A DNA stretch of 64,000 nucleotides from VFMC01 sp040398525 (GCA_040398525.1 JBBATY010000003.1:124001-188000), one strand, 5' to 3'; numbered from the stretch's first letter, positions 50,252 to 58,894 are shown. Notes: generated from the letters alone by a model not told the origin. Numbers and translations are program-made.

Positions 50252-51652
50252 TCAGCCGACGCTGCCTTCCATCTGGAGCTCGATGAGGCGGCTCCACTCG
50301 ACCGCGTACTCCATCGGCAGCGTGCGGGTGATCGGCTCGATGAAGCCGTTCACCACCATGCTCATCGCCTGCTCCTGCGAGAGCCCGCGGCTCATCAGGT
50401 AGAAGAGCTGCTCGTCGGCGATCTTCGACACGGTGGCCTCGTGGCCGATCTCGGCATCGCGCTCGCCCACCTCCATGTAGGGCAGGGTGCGGCTCTCGCT
50501 CTGCTCGTCGAGGATGAGCGCGTCGCACTGCACATGGCTCTTGCAGCCGTACGCGCCCTCTTCGACACGCACCAGCCCGCGGTAGGTGGTGATGCCACCG
50601 TCCTTGCTGATGCTCTTCGACACGATCTTGCTGGTGGTCTCGGGGGCGGCGTGCACCATCTTGGCGCCCGCATCCTGGTGCTGACCCGGGCCGGCGTAGG
50701 CCACCGACAGCACCTCGCCCGTGGCCTTCGGGCCCACCAGGTAGACGCTCGGGTACTTCATGGTGAGCTTCGAGCCGATGTTGCCGTCGATCCACTCCAT
50801 GTGCCCGCCCTCTTCCACACGGGCTCGCTTGGTGACGAGGTTGTAGACGTTGGGCGACCAGTTCTGGATGGTGGTGTAGGTGACGCGGGCGTGCGGCTTC
50901 ACCACGATCTCGACGACGGCCGAGTGCAGCGAGTCGTTGGTGTACACCGGCGCCGAGCAACCCTCGATGTAGTGCACCTGCGCACCCTCGTCGGCGATGA
51001 TCAGCGTGCGCTCGAACTGGCCGGCGTTCTCGGAGTTGATGCGGAAGTAGGCCTGCAGCGGCATCTCGCACTCCACGCCCGGCGGGACGTAGATGAACGA
51101 ACCGCCGGACCACACTGCGGTGTTGAGGGCGGAGAACTTGTTGTCACCGGGCGGGATGACGGTGCCGAAGTACTGCTTGACGAGGTCGGGGTACTCGCGC
51201 AGCGCGGTGTCCATGTCGCAGAAGAGAATCCCCTGTGCTTCCAGGTCTTCGCGGTTGCGGTGGAACACGACTTCCGACTCGTACTGCGCGGTGACGCCGG
51301 CGAGGTACTTGCGCTCGGCCTCGGGGATGCCGAGCTTTTCGTAGGTGGCCTTCATCTGCTCGGGCAGGTCGTCCCACTCGCTCACCTGGTCGGTGGCCGG
51401 GCGCAGGTAGTAGTAGATGTCCTGGAAGTCGATGTCGGGCATGTTGTCGGCGAACCACGGGGCCATCGGCTTGCGCTCGAAGAGCTTGAGGCTGCGCCGG
51501 CGGATGTTGGTCATCCACTGCGGCTCGCCCTTCCACCAGCTGATCTGCTCGATCACACCTTCGTTGAGGCCCTTCTCGGGGGCGAACGCGTACTCGACGT
51601 CGTCACTCCAACCGAGGTTGTACTTGCTGAGGTCGAGATCGAAGCTGGTCAT
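50252..51652 (-). CDS. sufB: Fe-S cluster assembly scaffold SufB
   Basis: 466 residues, ATG at 51652 with GGGAG 8 nt upstream. YEKLGIPEAERKYLAG, FIYVPPGVECEMPLQAYFRI, HYIEGCSAP, TIQNWSPNVYNLVTKRA and KSHVQCDALILDEQS follow SufB closely, with the conserved Cys of CKSHVQCD. Catalyses cluster assembly with SufC and SufD. It stands apart from sufD by 2.2 kb and from sufS by 34 kb, but shares the SUF operator. Confidence 0.95.
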   Translation of the reverse strand: MTSFDLDLSKYNLGWSDDVEYAFAPEKGLNEGVIEQISWWKGEPQWMTNIRRRSLKLFERKPMAPWFADNMPDIDFQDIYYYLRPATDQVSEWDDLPEQMKATYEKLGIPEAERKYLAGVTAQYESEVVFHRNREDLEAQGILFCDMDTALREYPDLVKQYFGTVIPPGDNKFSALNTAVWSGGSFIYVPPGVECEMPLQAYFRINSENAGQFERTLIIADEGAQVHYIEGCSAPVYTNDSLHSAVVEIVVKPHARVTYTTIQNWSPNVYNLVTKRARVEEGGHMEWIDGNIGSKLTMKYPSVYLVGPKATGEVLSVAYAGPGQHQDAGAKMVHAAPETTSKIVSKSISKDGGITTYRGLVRVEEGAYGCKSHVQCDALILDEQSESRTLPYMEVGERDAEIGHEATVSKIADEQLFYLMSRGLSQEQAMSMVVNGFIEPITRTLPMEYAVEWSRLIELQMEGSVG

Positions 51653-51689
51653 GGCCGGGCTCCCTGGAGGTCGGTAGCGGCGAGGGGGA

Positions 51690-51713
51690 TTTCCACTACC
51701 GCCATAGTAACAA
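51690..51713 (-). promoter_or_regulatory. SUF operator 3 upstream of sufB
   Basis: TTTCCACTAC (51690-51699), spacer CGCC, ATAGTAACAA (51704-51713) in plus orientation. Right arm matches the operator-1 arm at 7 of 10, the left at 9 of 10. It lies 38 nt upstream of the ATG; a -10-like TACTAT is within it on the minus strand, so the sufB mRNA has a leader with a ribosome site. Confidence 0.7.
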
Positions 51714-51810
51714 TTCGCTCCGCCCAGTCCACCCGTGGCGCCATCAGCGTGTGTCGAGGTTCGGCCGCAGGACGGCCCCGGGCCGACGGGCGAGCGTCGA
51801 CGGGACAGCG

Positions 51811-52071
51811 TCAGGCGGCGTCGGACTCGGAGGCGACGTCGAGCTCGATGAAGATGCACTCACCCGGGCAGGCCTCGGCAGCGTCGACGACCGACTGGTA
51901 GTTGCGCTGACCCACCCACGCCAGCGAGCCCGAGCCACCGGGGTCGTTCAGGGCGACGCCGTCCTCGGCGACATAGGCGATGCCGTCCTCGAGCTGGACG
52001 AACACATCGGGGGCGTGATCGATGCACAAGCCGTCGCCCGTGCACAAGTCCTGATCGATCCACACCCGCAT
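51811..52071 (-). CDS. Ferredoxin ([3Fe-4S]/[4Fe-4S] type)
   Basis: 86 residues. MRVWIDQDLCTGDGLCIDHA, APDVFVQLEDGIAYV and EACPGECI are the cluster cysteines. A ~20-residue insertion between the ferredoxin halves is present. Such proteins often donate electrons to P450 or oxygenase partners; the desaturase-like or 2OG gene could be partners (no link by position). -10 TACGGT (52086-52081) is 9 nt before the ATG. Confidence 0.88.
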   Translation of the reverse strand: MRVWIDQDLCTGDGLCIDHAPDVFVQLEDGIAYVAEDGVALNDPGGSGSLAWVGQRNYQSVVDAAEACPGECIFIELDVASESDAA

Positions 52072-52135
52072 CGGCGGCGTACCGTAGTGGGCCTCCCGGC
52101 GGCCTGCGTGTCCGAGCGACGTTACGCTCGTCACC

Positions 52136-54175
52136 GTGACCGACCAGCACGTCCCACCCGTCGCCAAGCAGCTGCCGCACACGTGGCAGCGACCCTCCGG
52201 GCCGGTCGACGACCCGTGGGCATGGCTGCGCGACCGCGACGACCCCGACACCGTCGCCTACCTGCGCGCCGAGAACGGCTACGCCGACGCCTGGCTGGCA
52301 CCTCACCGCGACACGATCGAGGCGGTCTTCCAGGAGATCAAGCGTCGCACCAAGGAGACCGACGTCGACGTGCCCGTGCGCAAGGACGAGTGGTGGTACA
52401 CCAGCCGCACCGAAGAAGGCGCCGACTACGCCATCCACTGCCGTGGACGCAGCCCGGAGACGGCCACCGAGCAGGTCGTGCTCGACGAGAACGTCGAAGC
52501 AGAGGGCCACGAGTACTTCTCGCTCGCGATCTTCGACATCAGCCCCGACCAACGGTGGCTGGCCTGGGCGGCCGACCTCGACGGCAGCGAGGAGTACACC
52601 GTCCGCTTCCGCGACCTGGCCACCGGCCTCGACCGCGACGAGGTGCTGACCGACGTGAGCGAGTGGGGCGGGTCGGCATGGTCGGCCGACTCGACGACGT
52701 TCTTCTACCTGCGCGCCGACACCGGCAAGCGACCCTTCGAGCTGTGGCGGCACGTCCTCGGCACCTCGCAGGCCGACGACGTGCTGGTGCTCACCGAGCC
52801 CGACGAGCGCTTCAACCTGGCCGTGCAGCTGAGCCGCAGCAGCCAGTGGATCGTGGTCGGCGCAGCGAGCTCGACCACCGGCGAGCAGTGGGTGATCCCC
52901 GCGACCCGGCCCACCGAGGCGCCGACACCGGTCGCCGGCCGACGACCCGGGGTCGAGTACCTCCTCGACCACTGGGGCGACCGCTTCGTGGTGATGACCA
53001 ACCTCGAGGCCGTCGACTTCCGGGTGATGACCGCACCGCTCGACGCTCCCGGCGAGTGGACCGAGCTCCTCCCCCACGTGCCCGGCCAGCGCATCGACGC
53101 CGTCGAGCCTTTCGCCGACCACCTCGTCGTGCACGAATGGGCTGCCGCCCAGCAGCGGGCCCGGATCATCCGGCGCGACGGATCGGAGCAGATCGTCGAC
53201 CTCGGCCCCGAGCCGCACGAGATGGAGCTCGACGCCAACCCGGAGTGGGCCGCCACCACCGTGCGCTACCGCTACCAGTCGCTGACCACACCGTTGTCGG
53301 TGTACGAGCTCGATCTCGCCACCGGCACCCACACGCTGCTCAAGCAGCGGCCGTGCCCGAACACCGACCTCGGTGCCTACGAGGCCGTGCGCGAATGGGC
53401 CACGGCGGCCGACGGCACGCTCGTGCCCGTCGACATCGTCCGTCGGCGGGGCACGCCGGCCGACGGCAGCCGACCGTGCCTGGTGTACGGCTACGGCAGC
53501 TACGAGGCGTCCATCCCGCCCTGGTTCAGCGTGGCGCGGCTGTCGCTGCTCGACCGTGGCTGGGCGTGGGCCCTGGTGCACCCCCGCGGTGGTGGCGAGC
53601 TCGGCCGACGCTGGTACCTCGAGGGCAAGCTCGAGCACAAGCGCAACACCTTCACCGACACCATCGCCTGCGTCGAGCACCTCGTCGCCCAGGGCCATGC
53701 AGCAGCCGACCGGGTGCTGATCCGCGGCGGCAGCGCCGGTGGCCTGCTGGTCGGGGCGTGCATGACGATGCGGCCGGACCTGTTCGCGGGGGTCATCGCC
53801 GAGGTGCCGTTCGTCGACGTCGTCACGACGATGTTCGATGCCTCCCTGCCGCTCACCACCGTCGAGTGGGAGGAGTGGGGCGACCCGCGCGACCCTGCGA
53901 TGGCCAACTACATGGCCTCGTACTCGCCGTACGACAACACCGTCGCTGCGTCGTACCCGGCACTGTTCATCACCGCCGGCCTGAACGACGCGCGGGTCAG
54001 CTACCACGAGCCGGCGAAGTGGTGCGCCAAGCTGCGCGCACTGCGCACCGACTCGGCGCCGCAGATCATGCGCACCGAGCTCGGCGCCGGCCACGGCGGG
54101 CCGAGTGGGCGCTACGACCTGTGGCGCGAAGAGGCAACGTTCGTGGCCTTCGCGCTCGCCATCGCCGGCGACTGA
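52136..54175 (+). CDS. ptrB: Oligopeptidase B (S9 family)
   Basis: 679 residues: N-terminal seven-bladed beta-propeller and C-terminal alpha/beta-hydrolase domain. Nucleophile in RGGSAGGLLVG, Asp in GLNDARVSYHEPAKW, His in GAGHGGPSGRYD. FASYGSYE-like (YGYGSYEASI) precedes. It cleaves after basic residues in short peptides. -10 TACGCT (52123-52128), 7 nt before the GTG. Divergent from the ferredoxin gene. Confidence 0.93.
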   Translation: MTDQHVPPVAKQLPHTWQRPSGPVDDPWAWLRDRDDPDTVAYLRAENGYADAWLAPHRDTIEAVFQEIKRRTKETDVDVPVRKDEWWYTSRTEEGADYAIHCRGRSPETATEQVVLDENVEAEGHEYFSLAIFDISPDQRWLAWAADLDGSEEYTVRFRDLATGLDRDEVLTDVSEWGGSAWSADSTTFFYLRADTGKRPFELWRHVLGTSQADDVLVLTEPDERFNLAVQLSRSSQWIVVGAASSTTGEQWVIPATRPTEAPTPVAGRRPGVEYLLDHWGDRFVVMTNLEAVDFRVMTAPLDAPGEWTELLPHVPGQRIDAVEPFADHLVVHEWAAAQQRARIIRRDGSEQIVDLGPEPHEMELDANPEWAATTVRYRYQSLTTPLSVYELDLATGTHTLLKQRPCPNTDLGAYEAVREWATAADGTLVPVDIVRRRGTPADGSRPCLVYGYGSYEASIPPWFSVARLSLLDRGWAWALVHPRGGGELGRRWYLEGKLEHKRNTFTDTIACVEHLVAQGHAAADRVLIRGGSAGGLLVGACMTMRPDLFAGVIAEVPFVDVVTTMFDASLPLTTVEWEEWGDPRDPAMANYMASYSPYDNTVAASYPALFITAGLNDARVSYHEPAKWCAKLRALRTDSAPQIMRTELGAGHGGPSGRYDLWREEATFVAFALAIAGD

Positions 54176-54196
54176 GCTGCGCCGACGGGCCGGCCG

Positions 54197-54583
54197 TCAG
54201 CCGACCGACGCCGCGACGACGGCCAGCACGACGAGCACGCCGTTACGAGCGACGTGCCCCCACCCGAGCGGCCGGGCGCGCACATTGCCGAAGCATGCGC
54301 AGGGCGGGTGCTGCCCGCGCCGCAGGACGCGCACGATCAGCGCGGTGAACACCACCAGCGTCAGGCCGGCGAGCACCGCCGGCCACGGCCGGGCAGCACC
54401 GACGATCAGCAGAGCGCCGAGCACGAGCTCCCACCACGGCACCACTGGCGCCACACGCGCCGGAGCACCGAGCGCGGCGGCCTGCGCGGGCCAGGCTCCG
54501 AGGTCGCCCAGCTTGGTCGCCGCCGCGGCGAGGAAGACCAGCCCCAGAGCTGCCGCAGCGAGCGTGCCGACCATCGAGGTCAC
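54197..54583 (-). CDS. MauE/DoxX-like membrane protein
   Basis: 128 residues, four membrane helices. LGLVFLAAAATKLGDLGAWP and the PPCACFGNVRARPLGW motif (Cys-x-Cys-Phe-Gly) characterise MauE-like proteins, which form periplasmic-side disulfides with DsbD/TlpA-type partners. The GTG at 54583 overlaps the upstream stop (GTGA), so it is coupled to the metallo-hydrolase. The thioredoxin-fold protein at 56427 is nearby but on the other strand. Confidence 0.82.
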   Translation of the reverse strand: MTSMVGTLAAAALGLVFLAAAATKLGDLGAWPAQAAALGAPARVAPVVPWWELVLGALLIVGAARPWPAVLAGLTLVVFTALIVRVLRRGQHPPCACFGNVRARPLGWGHVARNGVLVVLAVVAASVG

Positions 54584-55443
54584 CCGATGTCGATGGTGAG
54601 GCCCTCGCGAGCCACTACGACGTCGACACCGAGGCGACGACCGGCCTCGGCCGCGCACACACCGATCGCATCGACGGCGTCGTCGTGACGCGAGGGGTCG
54701 TGGTGGAACAGCGCCAGCTGTTTGACCCCGGCTTCACCTGCCAGCCACACGGCGTACTCCGGGGTGCAGTGCCCCCAGTTGAACTTCCGGGCGAACTCCT
54801 CGGCGGTGTACTGCGCGTCGTGGATGAGCAGGTCGACGCCCGCGGCCAGCTCGAGCGCCCCCTCTGCCGCACGGTACGAGCCGTCGAAGGGTTGCTGGTG
54901 GTCGCTGATGTACGCCACCGACCGACCACCCCACTCGATCCGGTATCCGACGGTCGGACCGACGTGGGGCACGATGCGCGACCGCACCGTCACGTCGCCG
55001 AACACCAGATCGTCGTCACCCACGTCGTGGAAGCGGAACGTGCCGGGGAACTGCTCGAGCGTCAGCGGGAACACCGGCGGCTTGATCGCGTGCTGGAACG
55101 CCTCGGTCAGCGAACGACCGTCCTCCTGCACCGGCCCGTAGACATCGAGCTGCGCTCCGGGCTGCAGCATCGGCGTGAAGAACGGCAGACCCTGGATGTG
55201 GTCCCAGTGCAGGTGGGTCAGCAGGCCGATGCCGCGGAACGACCCGTCGTTCGGCTGCTGGCGCCCGAAGTAGCGCAGGCCGGTGCCGAGGTCGAACACG
55301 ATGGGCAGCTGCCCGGGGATGTCGACCGACACGCACGACGTGTTGCCACCGCACCGGACGATGTCATCGCCGTGGCACGGGGTCGACCCCCGGACGCCAT
55401 GAAACGTGACGCTGAACGCAGACGATCCCCTGATGGCGCACAA
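54580..55443 (-). CDS. Metallo-beta-lactamase-fold phosphodiesterase/hydrolase
   Basis: 287 residues from a TTG at 55443. VTFHGVRGSTPCHGD, GNTSCVSVD, LLTHLHWDHIQGLPFF, SDHQQPFDGS and FHHDPSRHDDA match the RNase Z/cAMP-phosphodiesterase-like group of the fold. No ATG or GTG is available near the expected start, so TTG is the best; translation could begin close to VTFHG only if a rarer codon is used. Substrate unknown. Confidence 0.8.
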   Translation of the reverse strand: MCAIRGSSAFSVTFHGVRGSTPCHGDDIVRCGGNTSCVSVDIPGQLPIVFDLGTGLRYFGRQQPNDGSFRGIGLLTHLHWDHIQGLPFFTPMLQPGAQLDVYGPVQEDGRSLTEAFQHAIKPPVFPLTLEQFPGTFRFHDVGDDDLVFGDVTVRSRIVPHVGPTVGYRIEWGGRSVAYISDHQQPFDGSYRAAEGALELAAGVDLLIHDAQYTAEEFARKFNWGHCTPEYAVWLAGEAGVKQLALFHHDPSRHDDAVDAIGVCAAEAGRRLGVDVVVAREGLTIDIG

Positions 55444-55545
55444 CCTAGGTTCATCGTCCGTTCACTGTAAACGGGTGCCCCGGTGACGTCCGTCGCAAGC
55501 TTGCTGCGCGCACAGCCCGACGGTTGCACTGGCTACGGTGCCCAC

Positions 55546-56430
55546 ATGGCAGCAGCACCCATCGACCAGCAGACCCTCACCGTCAACGGCGTCGACTTCA
55601 CCTATCTCGCGTGCGGGACCGATGACGGCCCCCTCGCCCTGTGCCTCCACGGCTTCCCCGACAGCGCTCACTCGTGGCGACACCTCTTGCCCGAGCTGGC
55701 CGCCCACGGCTATCGCGCCGTCGCTCCGTTCCAGCGCGGCTACGCGCCCACGGCGGTGCCCGCCGACGGCCGCTACCAGACCGGCGCGCTCTCGGTCGAC
55801 GCCAACGCGTTCCACGAAGCCATCGGCGGTGGCCAGGCCGGCGTGATCATCGGCCACGACTGGGGCGCACCGGCAGCACACGGCGCCGCCGTGCTCGAGC
55901 CGGAGCGGTGGAGCAAAGTGGTCAGCATGGCCGTGCCCCCGGGGGGCGCGGTCGGCCTGGCCTTCGCCACCAACCTGGCCCAGATCAAGCGCAGCTGGTA
56001 CATGTTCTTCTTCCAGCACCCGCTGGCCGACATGGTGGTGCCCGCCAACGACCTGGCGTTCATCGACATGATCTGGGCCGACTGGTCGCCCGGCTACGAC
56101 GGCGCCGCCGACGCCGAGATGGTGAAGCAGTGCCTGCGCGACCCGGCGCACCTCGCGGCAGCGCTCGGCTACTACCGAGCGACGCTCGGTGACGGCTACC
56201 GCGACCCTGCGCTCGATGCCGCCCAGGCCGCGACGAGTGGGGTGCCCACCCAGCCGATGCTCTACCTCCACGGCCGCAACGACGGCTGCATCGGCGTGGA
56301 GGTGGCCGAGAGCGCTCGATCGATGGTCACACGCAACGTGACCATCGAGATCGTCGACGACTGTGGCCACTTCCTGCAGGTCGAACGGCCCGATGTGGTG
56401 AACCGCCGCATCGTAGAGTTCCTCGCGTGA
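55546..56430 (+). CDS. Epoxide-hydrolase-like alpha/beta hydrolase (Asp nucleophile)
   Basis: 294 residues, ATG 6 nt after -10 TACGGT (55534-55539). CLHGFPDSAHSWRH is the oxyanion loop, IGHDWGAPAAH has an Asp nucleophile, LHGRNDGCIG the acid and DDCGHFLQVERP the His. The Asp nucleophile marks epoxide hydrolases and haloalkane dehalogenases. GYY lid Tyr residues favour epoxide hydrolysis. It overlaps the next gene by 4 nt, so it is in the selenoprotein operon. Confidence 0.88.
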   Translation: MAAAPIDQQTLTVNGVDFTYLACGTDDGPLALCLHGFPDSAHSWRHLLPELAAHGYRAVAPFQRGYAPTAVPADGRYQTGALSVDANAFHEAIGGGQAGVIIGHDWGAPAAHGAAVLEPERWSKVVSMAVPPGGAVGLAFATNLAQIKRSWYMFFFQHPLADMVVPANDLAFIDMIWADWSPGYDGAADAEMVKQCLRDPAHLAAALGYYRATLGDGYRDPALDAAQAATSGVPTQPMLYLHGRNDGCIGVEVAESARSMVTRNVTIEIVDDCGHFLQVERPDVVNRRIVEFLA

Positions 56431-57866
56431 GCACTGCACCCGGCACCCGACCCGCCCTTCCGAACGGCCTCGTGGTCGTCGTGAAGGAAGAATGCGAGAC
56501 CTGCCGGATGGTGGGCCCGCTGCTCGCCCAGTTCGAGGCCACCGTGTTCACCCAGGACGACCCGGCGTTCCCGGCGTCGGTGGCGGCGGTGCACGACGCC
56601 GACCTGGCCGTCAGCTGGCACCACGAGATCGAGACCGTCCCCACGCTGATGCGGGTCGTCGACGGCGTCGAGGTCGAGCGCACGGTCGGGTGGTCGCAGG
56701 CCGAGTGGCGACGGATGACCGGCATCGACGACCTCGGCGCCGAGCTCCCGGCCATGCGGCCGGGGTGCGGGTCGATGAGCGTCGACCCCGACCTCATCGA
56801 CGCGCTGCGCGCCCGGTTCGGCAGCAGCGTGCTGAAGGCGCGCCGCATCGAGCTGGCCGAGCTCGACGACGAGATGGAGCGCCTCTACGACCTGGGGGTC
56901 ACCGACGGCCTCCCGGTCGTGCCGCCCACCGAAGAGCGCGTGCTGCGCATGCTCACCGGCACCAGCCGCTCCCCCGACGAGGTCGTCGCCGTGGTGCCGC
57001 CCGATCTGGTCGACGTCACCGTCGAAAAGATCGCGATCAACGCAGTGATGGCCGGCTGCCGGCCCGAGCACCTGCCGTGGGTGATCGCCGCGGTCGAGGC
57101 GATCTGCACCGACGAGTTCAACATCCACGGCGTGCTGGCCACCACGATGCCCGTCGGGCCGGTGATCATCTGCAACGGCCCCGGCACCCGCGCGATCGGC
57201 ATGAACGCCGGCGGCAACGCGCTCGGCCAGGGCAACCGCGCCAACCTCACCATCGGTCGCGCCGTCCAGCTGGTGGTGCGCAACATCGGCGGCGGTCGAC
57301 CCGGCGAGGTCGACCGGGCCACCCACGGCAACCCAGGCAAGATCAGCTTCTGCTTCGCCGAGCTGGAGGAGGGCTCGCCCTTCACCTCGCTCGCCGTCAG
57401 CCGCGGGTTCCCCGCCGATGTCGACACGGTCACGGTCTTCGCCGGCGACGGGCCACGCGTGGCCGTCGATCAGCTGTCGCGCGATCCGGAGAGCCTCGCC
57501 AGCTCGCTCGCAGCCTGCCTGCGCACCGTCAGCCACCCCAAGCTGGTGATGGGCTTCGACGTGGTGCTGGTGGTCGGCCCCGAGCACGCTCGGGTGTTCG
57601 CCGAGGCGGGCTGGGATCGCGACCGTCTGCTGGCCGAGCTGCACAGCCGGCTGCAGATGCACGGCAGCGAACTGATCCGCGGCGCACAGGGCATCGCCGA
57701 GGGCCTTCCGGAGTGGGCCAAGGACGCCACGCTCGGCAAGTTCCGACCCGACGGGATCCTCCTCGTCCACGCAGGTGGCGGTGCGGGGTTGTTCTCGGCC
57801 ATCATTGGTGGCTGGGTGAACGGTGACGTGGGGTCGAAGCCCGTGACGAAGGAGGTCGTGCGATGA
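56427..57866 (+). CDS. Thioredoxin-fold + large C-terminal domain protein, partner of the UGSC selenoprotein
   Basis: 479 residues, GTG start. Residues ~10-105 are thioredoxin-like, with the redox motif EECETCRMVGP (CxxC). A linker with PGCGSMSVD leads to a ~340-residue domain containing DGLPVVPPTEERV, NAVMAGCRPEHLP, NIHGVLATTMPVGP, GMNAGGNALGQGNRAN and GNPGKISFCFAE. I recognise no named family for this domain. Overlaps the preceding gene and the selenoprotein gene by four bases each, so the three are coupled. Likely a redox partner (inference). Confidence 0.8.
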   Translation: MSTAPGTRPALPNGLVVVVKEECETCRMVGPLLAQFEATVFTQDDPAFPASVAAVHDADLAVSWHHEIETVPTLMRVVDGVEVERTVGWSQAEWRRMTGIDDLGAELPAMRPGCGSMSVDPDLIDALRARFGSSVLKARRIELAELDDEMERLYDLGVTDGLPVVPPTEERVLRMLTGTSRSPDEVVAVVPPDLVDVTVEKIAINAVMAGCRPEHLPWVIAAVEAICTDEFNIHGVLATTMPVGPVIICNGPGTRAIGMNAGGNALGQGNRANLTIGRAVQLVVRNIGGGRPGEVDRATHGNPGKISFCFAELEEGSPFTSLAVSRGFPADVDTVTVFAGDGPRVAVDQLSRDPESLASSLAACLRTVSHPKLVMGFDVVLVVGPEHARVFAEAGWDRDRLLAELHSRLQMHGSELIRGAQGIAEGLPEWAKDATLGKFRPDGILLVHAGGGAGLFSAIIGGWVNGDVGSKPVTKEVVR

Positions 57867-58384
57867 CCAAGGTGCTACTCGATCCGACAAGCGAACGGCG
57901 TGCCGCCGAGCGCTCCCTGCTCGCCCGACCTGCCGGCCTGCGCGGCGAGACGATCGGTTTGCTCGACATCTCCAAGCCCCGCGGCGACGTGTTCCTCGAC
58001 CGTCTCGAGCAGCGTCTCGTCGAGGCCGGGGCCACCGTGAAGCGCTACCGCAAGCCGACCTTCACCAAGCCGGCGCCGGTCGACCTGCGCCACGAGATCG
58101 CCACCAACTGCACCCTGGTGATCGAAGCGCTCGCCGATTGAGGCAGCTGCACGTCGTGCAGTGTGCACGACATCGTCGATCTCGAAGGCCGCGGCGTGCC
58201 CGGCGTCTTCATCGCGTCAGCCGAATTCGTCACGGCTGCCGAGACACAGTCGGCCTCGCTCGGCTTCCCGAGCGTGGCGCGGGTGTTCACCCCGCACCCG
58301 ATCCAGGACCGCACCGACGACGAGATGCGCGCCTACGCCGACGAGGCGTACGAGGCGATCGTCGCCTCCATCACGTCGGCCTGA
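57863..58384 (+). CDS. UGSC-family selenoprotein, Sec at residue 93 (UGA 58139-58141)
   Basis: The frame runs MTKVLLDPTSERRAAERSLL to VIEALAD, meets UGA at 58139-58141, and continues G-S-C-T-S-C-SVHDIVDLEGRGVPGVF to a UGA stop at 58382-58384, giving 173 residues. The motif U-G-S-C with a following T-S-C is that of the UGSC family, whose members carry Sec or Cys. A stem-loop fitting bacterial SECIS elements follows the UGA. Downstream codons are clean and follow the same codon style. ATG overlaps the upstream stop (ATGA). If Sec is not made, the product ends at residue 92. Function: redox or thiol chemistry, unproven. Confidence 0.85.
58142..58171 (+). promoter_or_regulatory. bSECIS-like hairpin downstream of the Sec UGA
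   Basis: GTCGTGCA (58153-58160) pairs perfectly with TGCACGAC (58164-58171), leaving a loop GTG (58161-58163). The stem begins 11 nt after the UGA and the apical G lies 20 nt after it, within the distance known for bacterial SECIS elements, which need a G-U in the loop. Confidence 0.7.
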
Positions 58385-58892
58385 GCGCCAGGTCCTCGAC
58401 TACCTCGACCCCCGGAAGCGCCGTCAGCGCAGCCGGCGGCACCAGCAGTTTCAGCGCGCGGCTGCCACCACCGACGATGAGCTGCGGACGTCGGACCACC
58501 TCGGCGTCGATCCAGATCGGCAGGCCGGCAGGCAGCCCGAACACCGTGACGCCGCCCATCACCATGCCCGTCACCTCGGCGGTCGACTCGGCCGGGGCAA
58601 AGCTCACCTTGCGGGCGCCCAGCCGGCGACGCACAGCGCCGTTCACGTCGAGCCGGGTGGTGGCCAGCACCAGGCAGGCGACGTACTGCGCCGGCTCGGA
58701 CTTGCTGGCAACGACGATCGTGTTCGCCGAGATGTCGGGCGAGTAGCCGTAGTGCTCGCAGAACGCAGCCGTGTCGGCCATCGCCGGATCGCACTCGACC
58801 AACTCGAAGGGCTGGCCCGTCGCCGTGGCGGCCGCCACCACGCGCTGCTCCAGGTCGTCGAGGGGTCTCGATCCGCTCACGTGGTCCTCCAT
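58371..58892 (-). CDS. YbaK/aminoacyl-tRNA deacylase-domain protein
   Basis: 173 residues. FELVECDPAMADTAAFCEHY, then SANTIVVASKSEPAQYVACL, KVSFAPAESTAEVTGMVMGG and VFGLPAGLPIWID are YbaK-type strands. It is divergent in sequence from the ybaK gene at 41288 and probably has other tRNA specificity. The ATG lies 2 nt after the mutY stop, so it is in the mutY operon. It converges on the selenoprotein gene with a 14-nt overlap. Confidence 0.85.
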   Translation of the reverse strand: MEDHVSGSRPLDDLEQRVVAAATATGQPFELVECDPAMADTAAFCEHYGYSPDISANTIVVASKSEPAQYVACLVLATTRLDVNGAVRRRLGARKVSFAPAESTAEVTGMVMGGVTVFGLPAGLPIWIDAEVVRRPQLIVGGGSRALKLLVPPAALTALPGVEVVEDLALRPT

Positions 58893-58894
58893 GG

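Noticed and set aside
55449..55480. A GTTCAC/GTAAAC palindrome between divergent genes at 55443 and 55546
   Set aside because: It is short and imperfect, and no second copy was found in the window.
58139..58141. The UGA as a simple nonsense mutation or a stop between two genes
   Set aside because: The downstream half keeps frame and codon style, carries the GSC motif and is followed by a SECIS-like stem; the only downstream ATG/GTG starts would remove the conserved motif.
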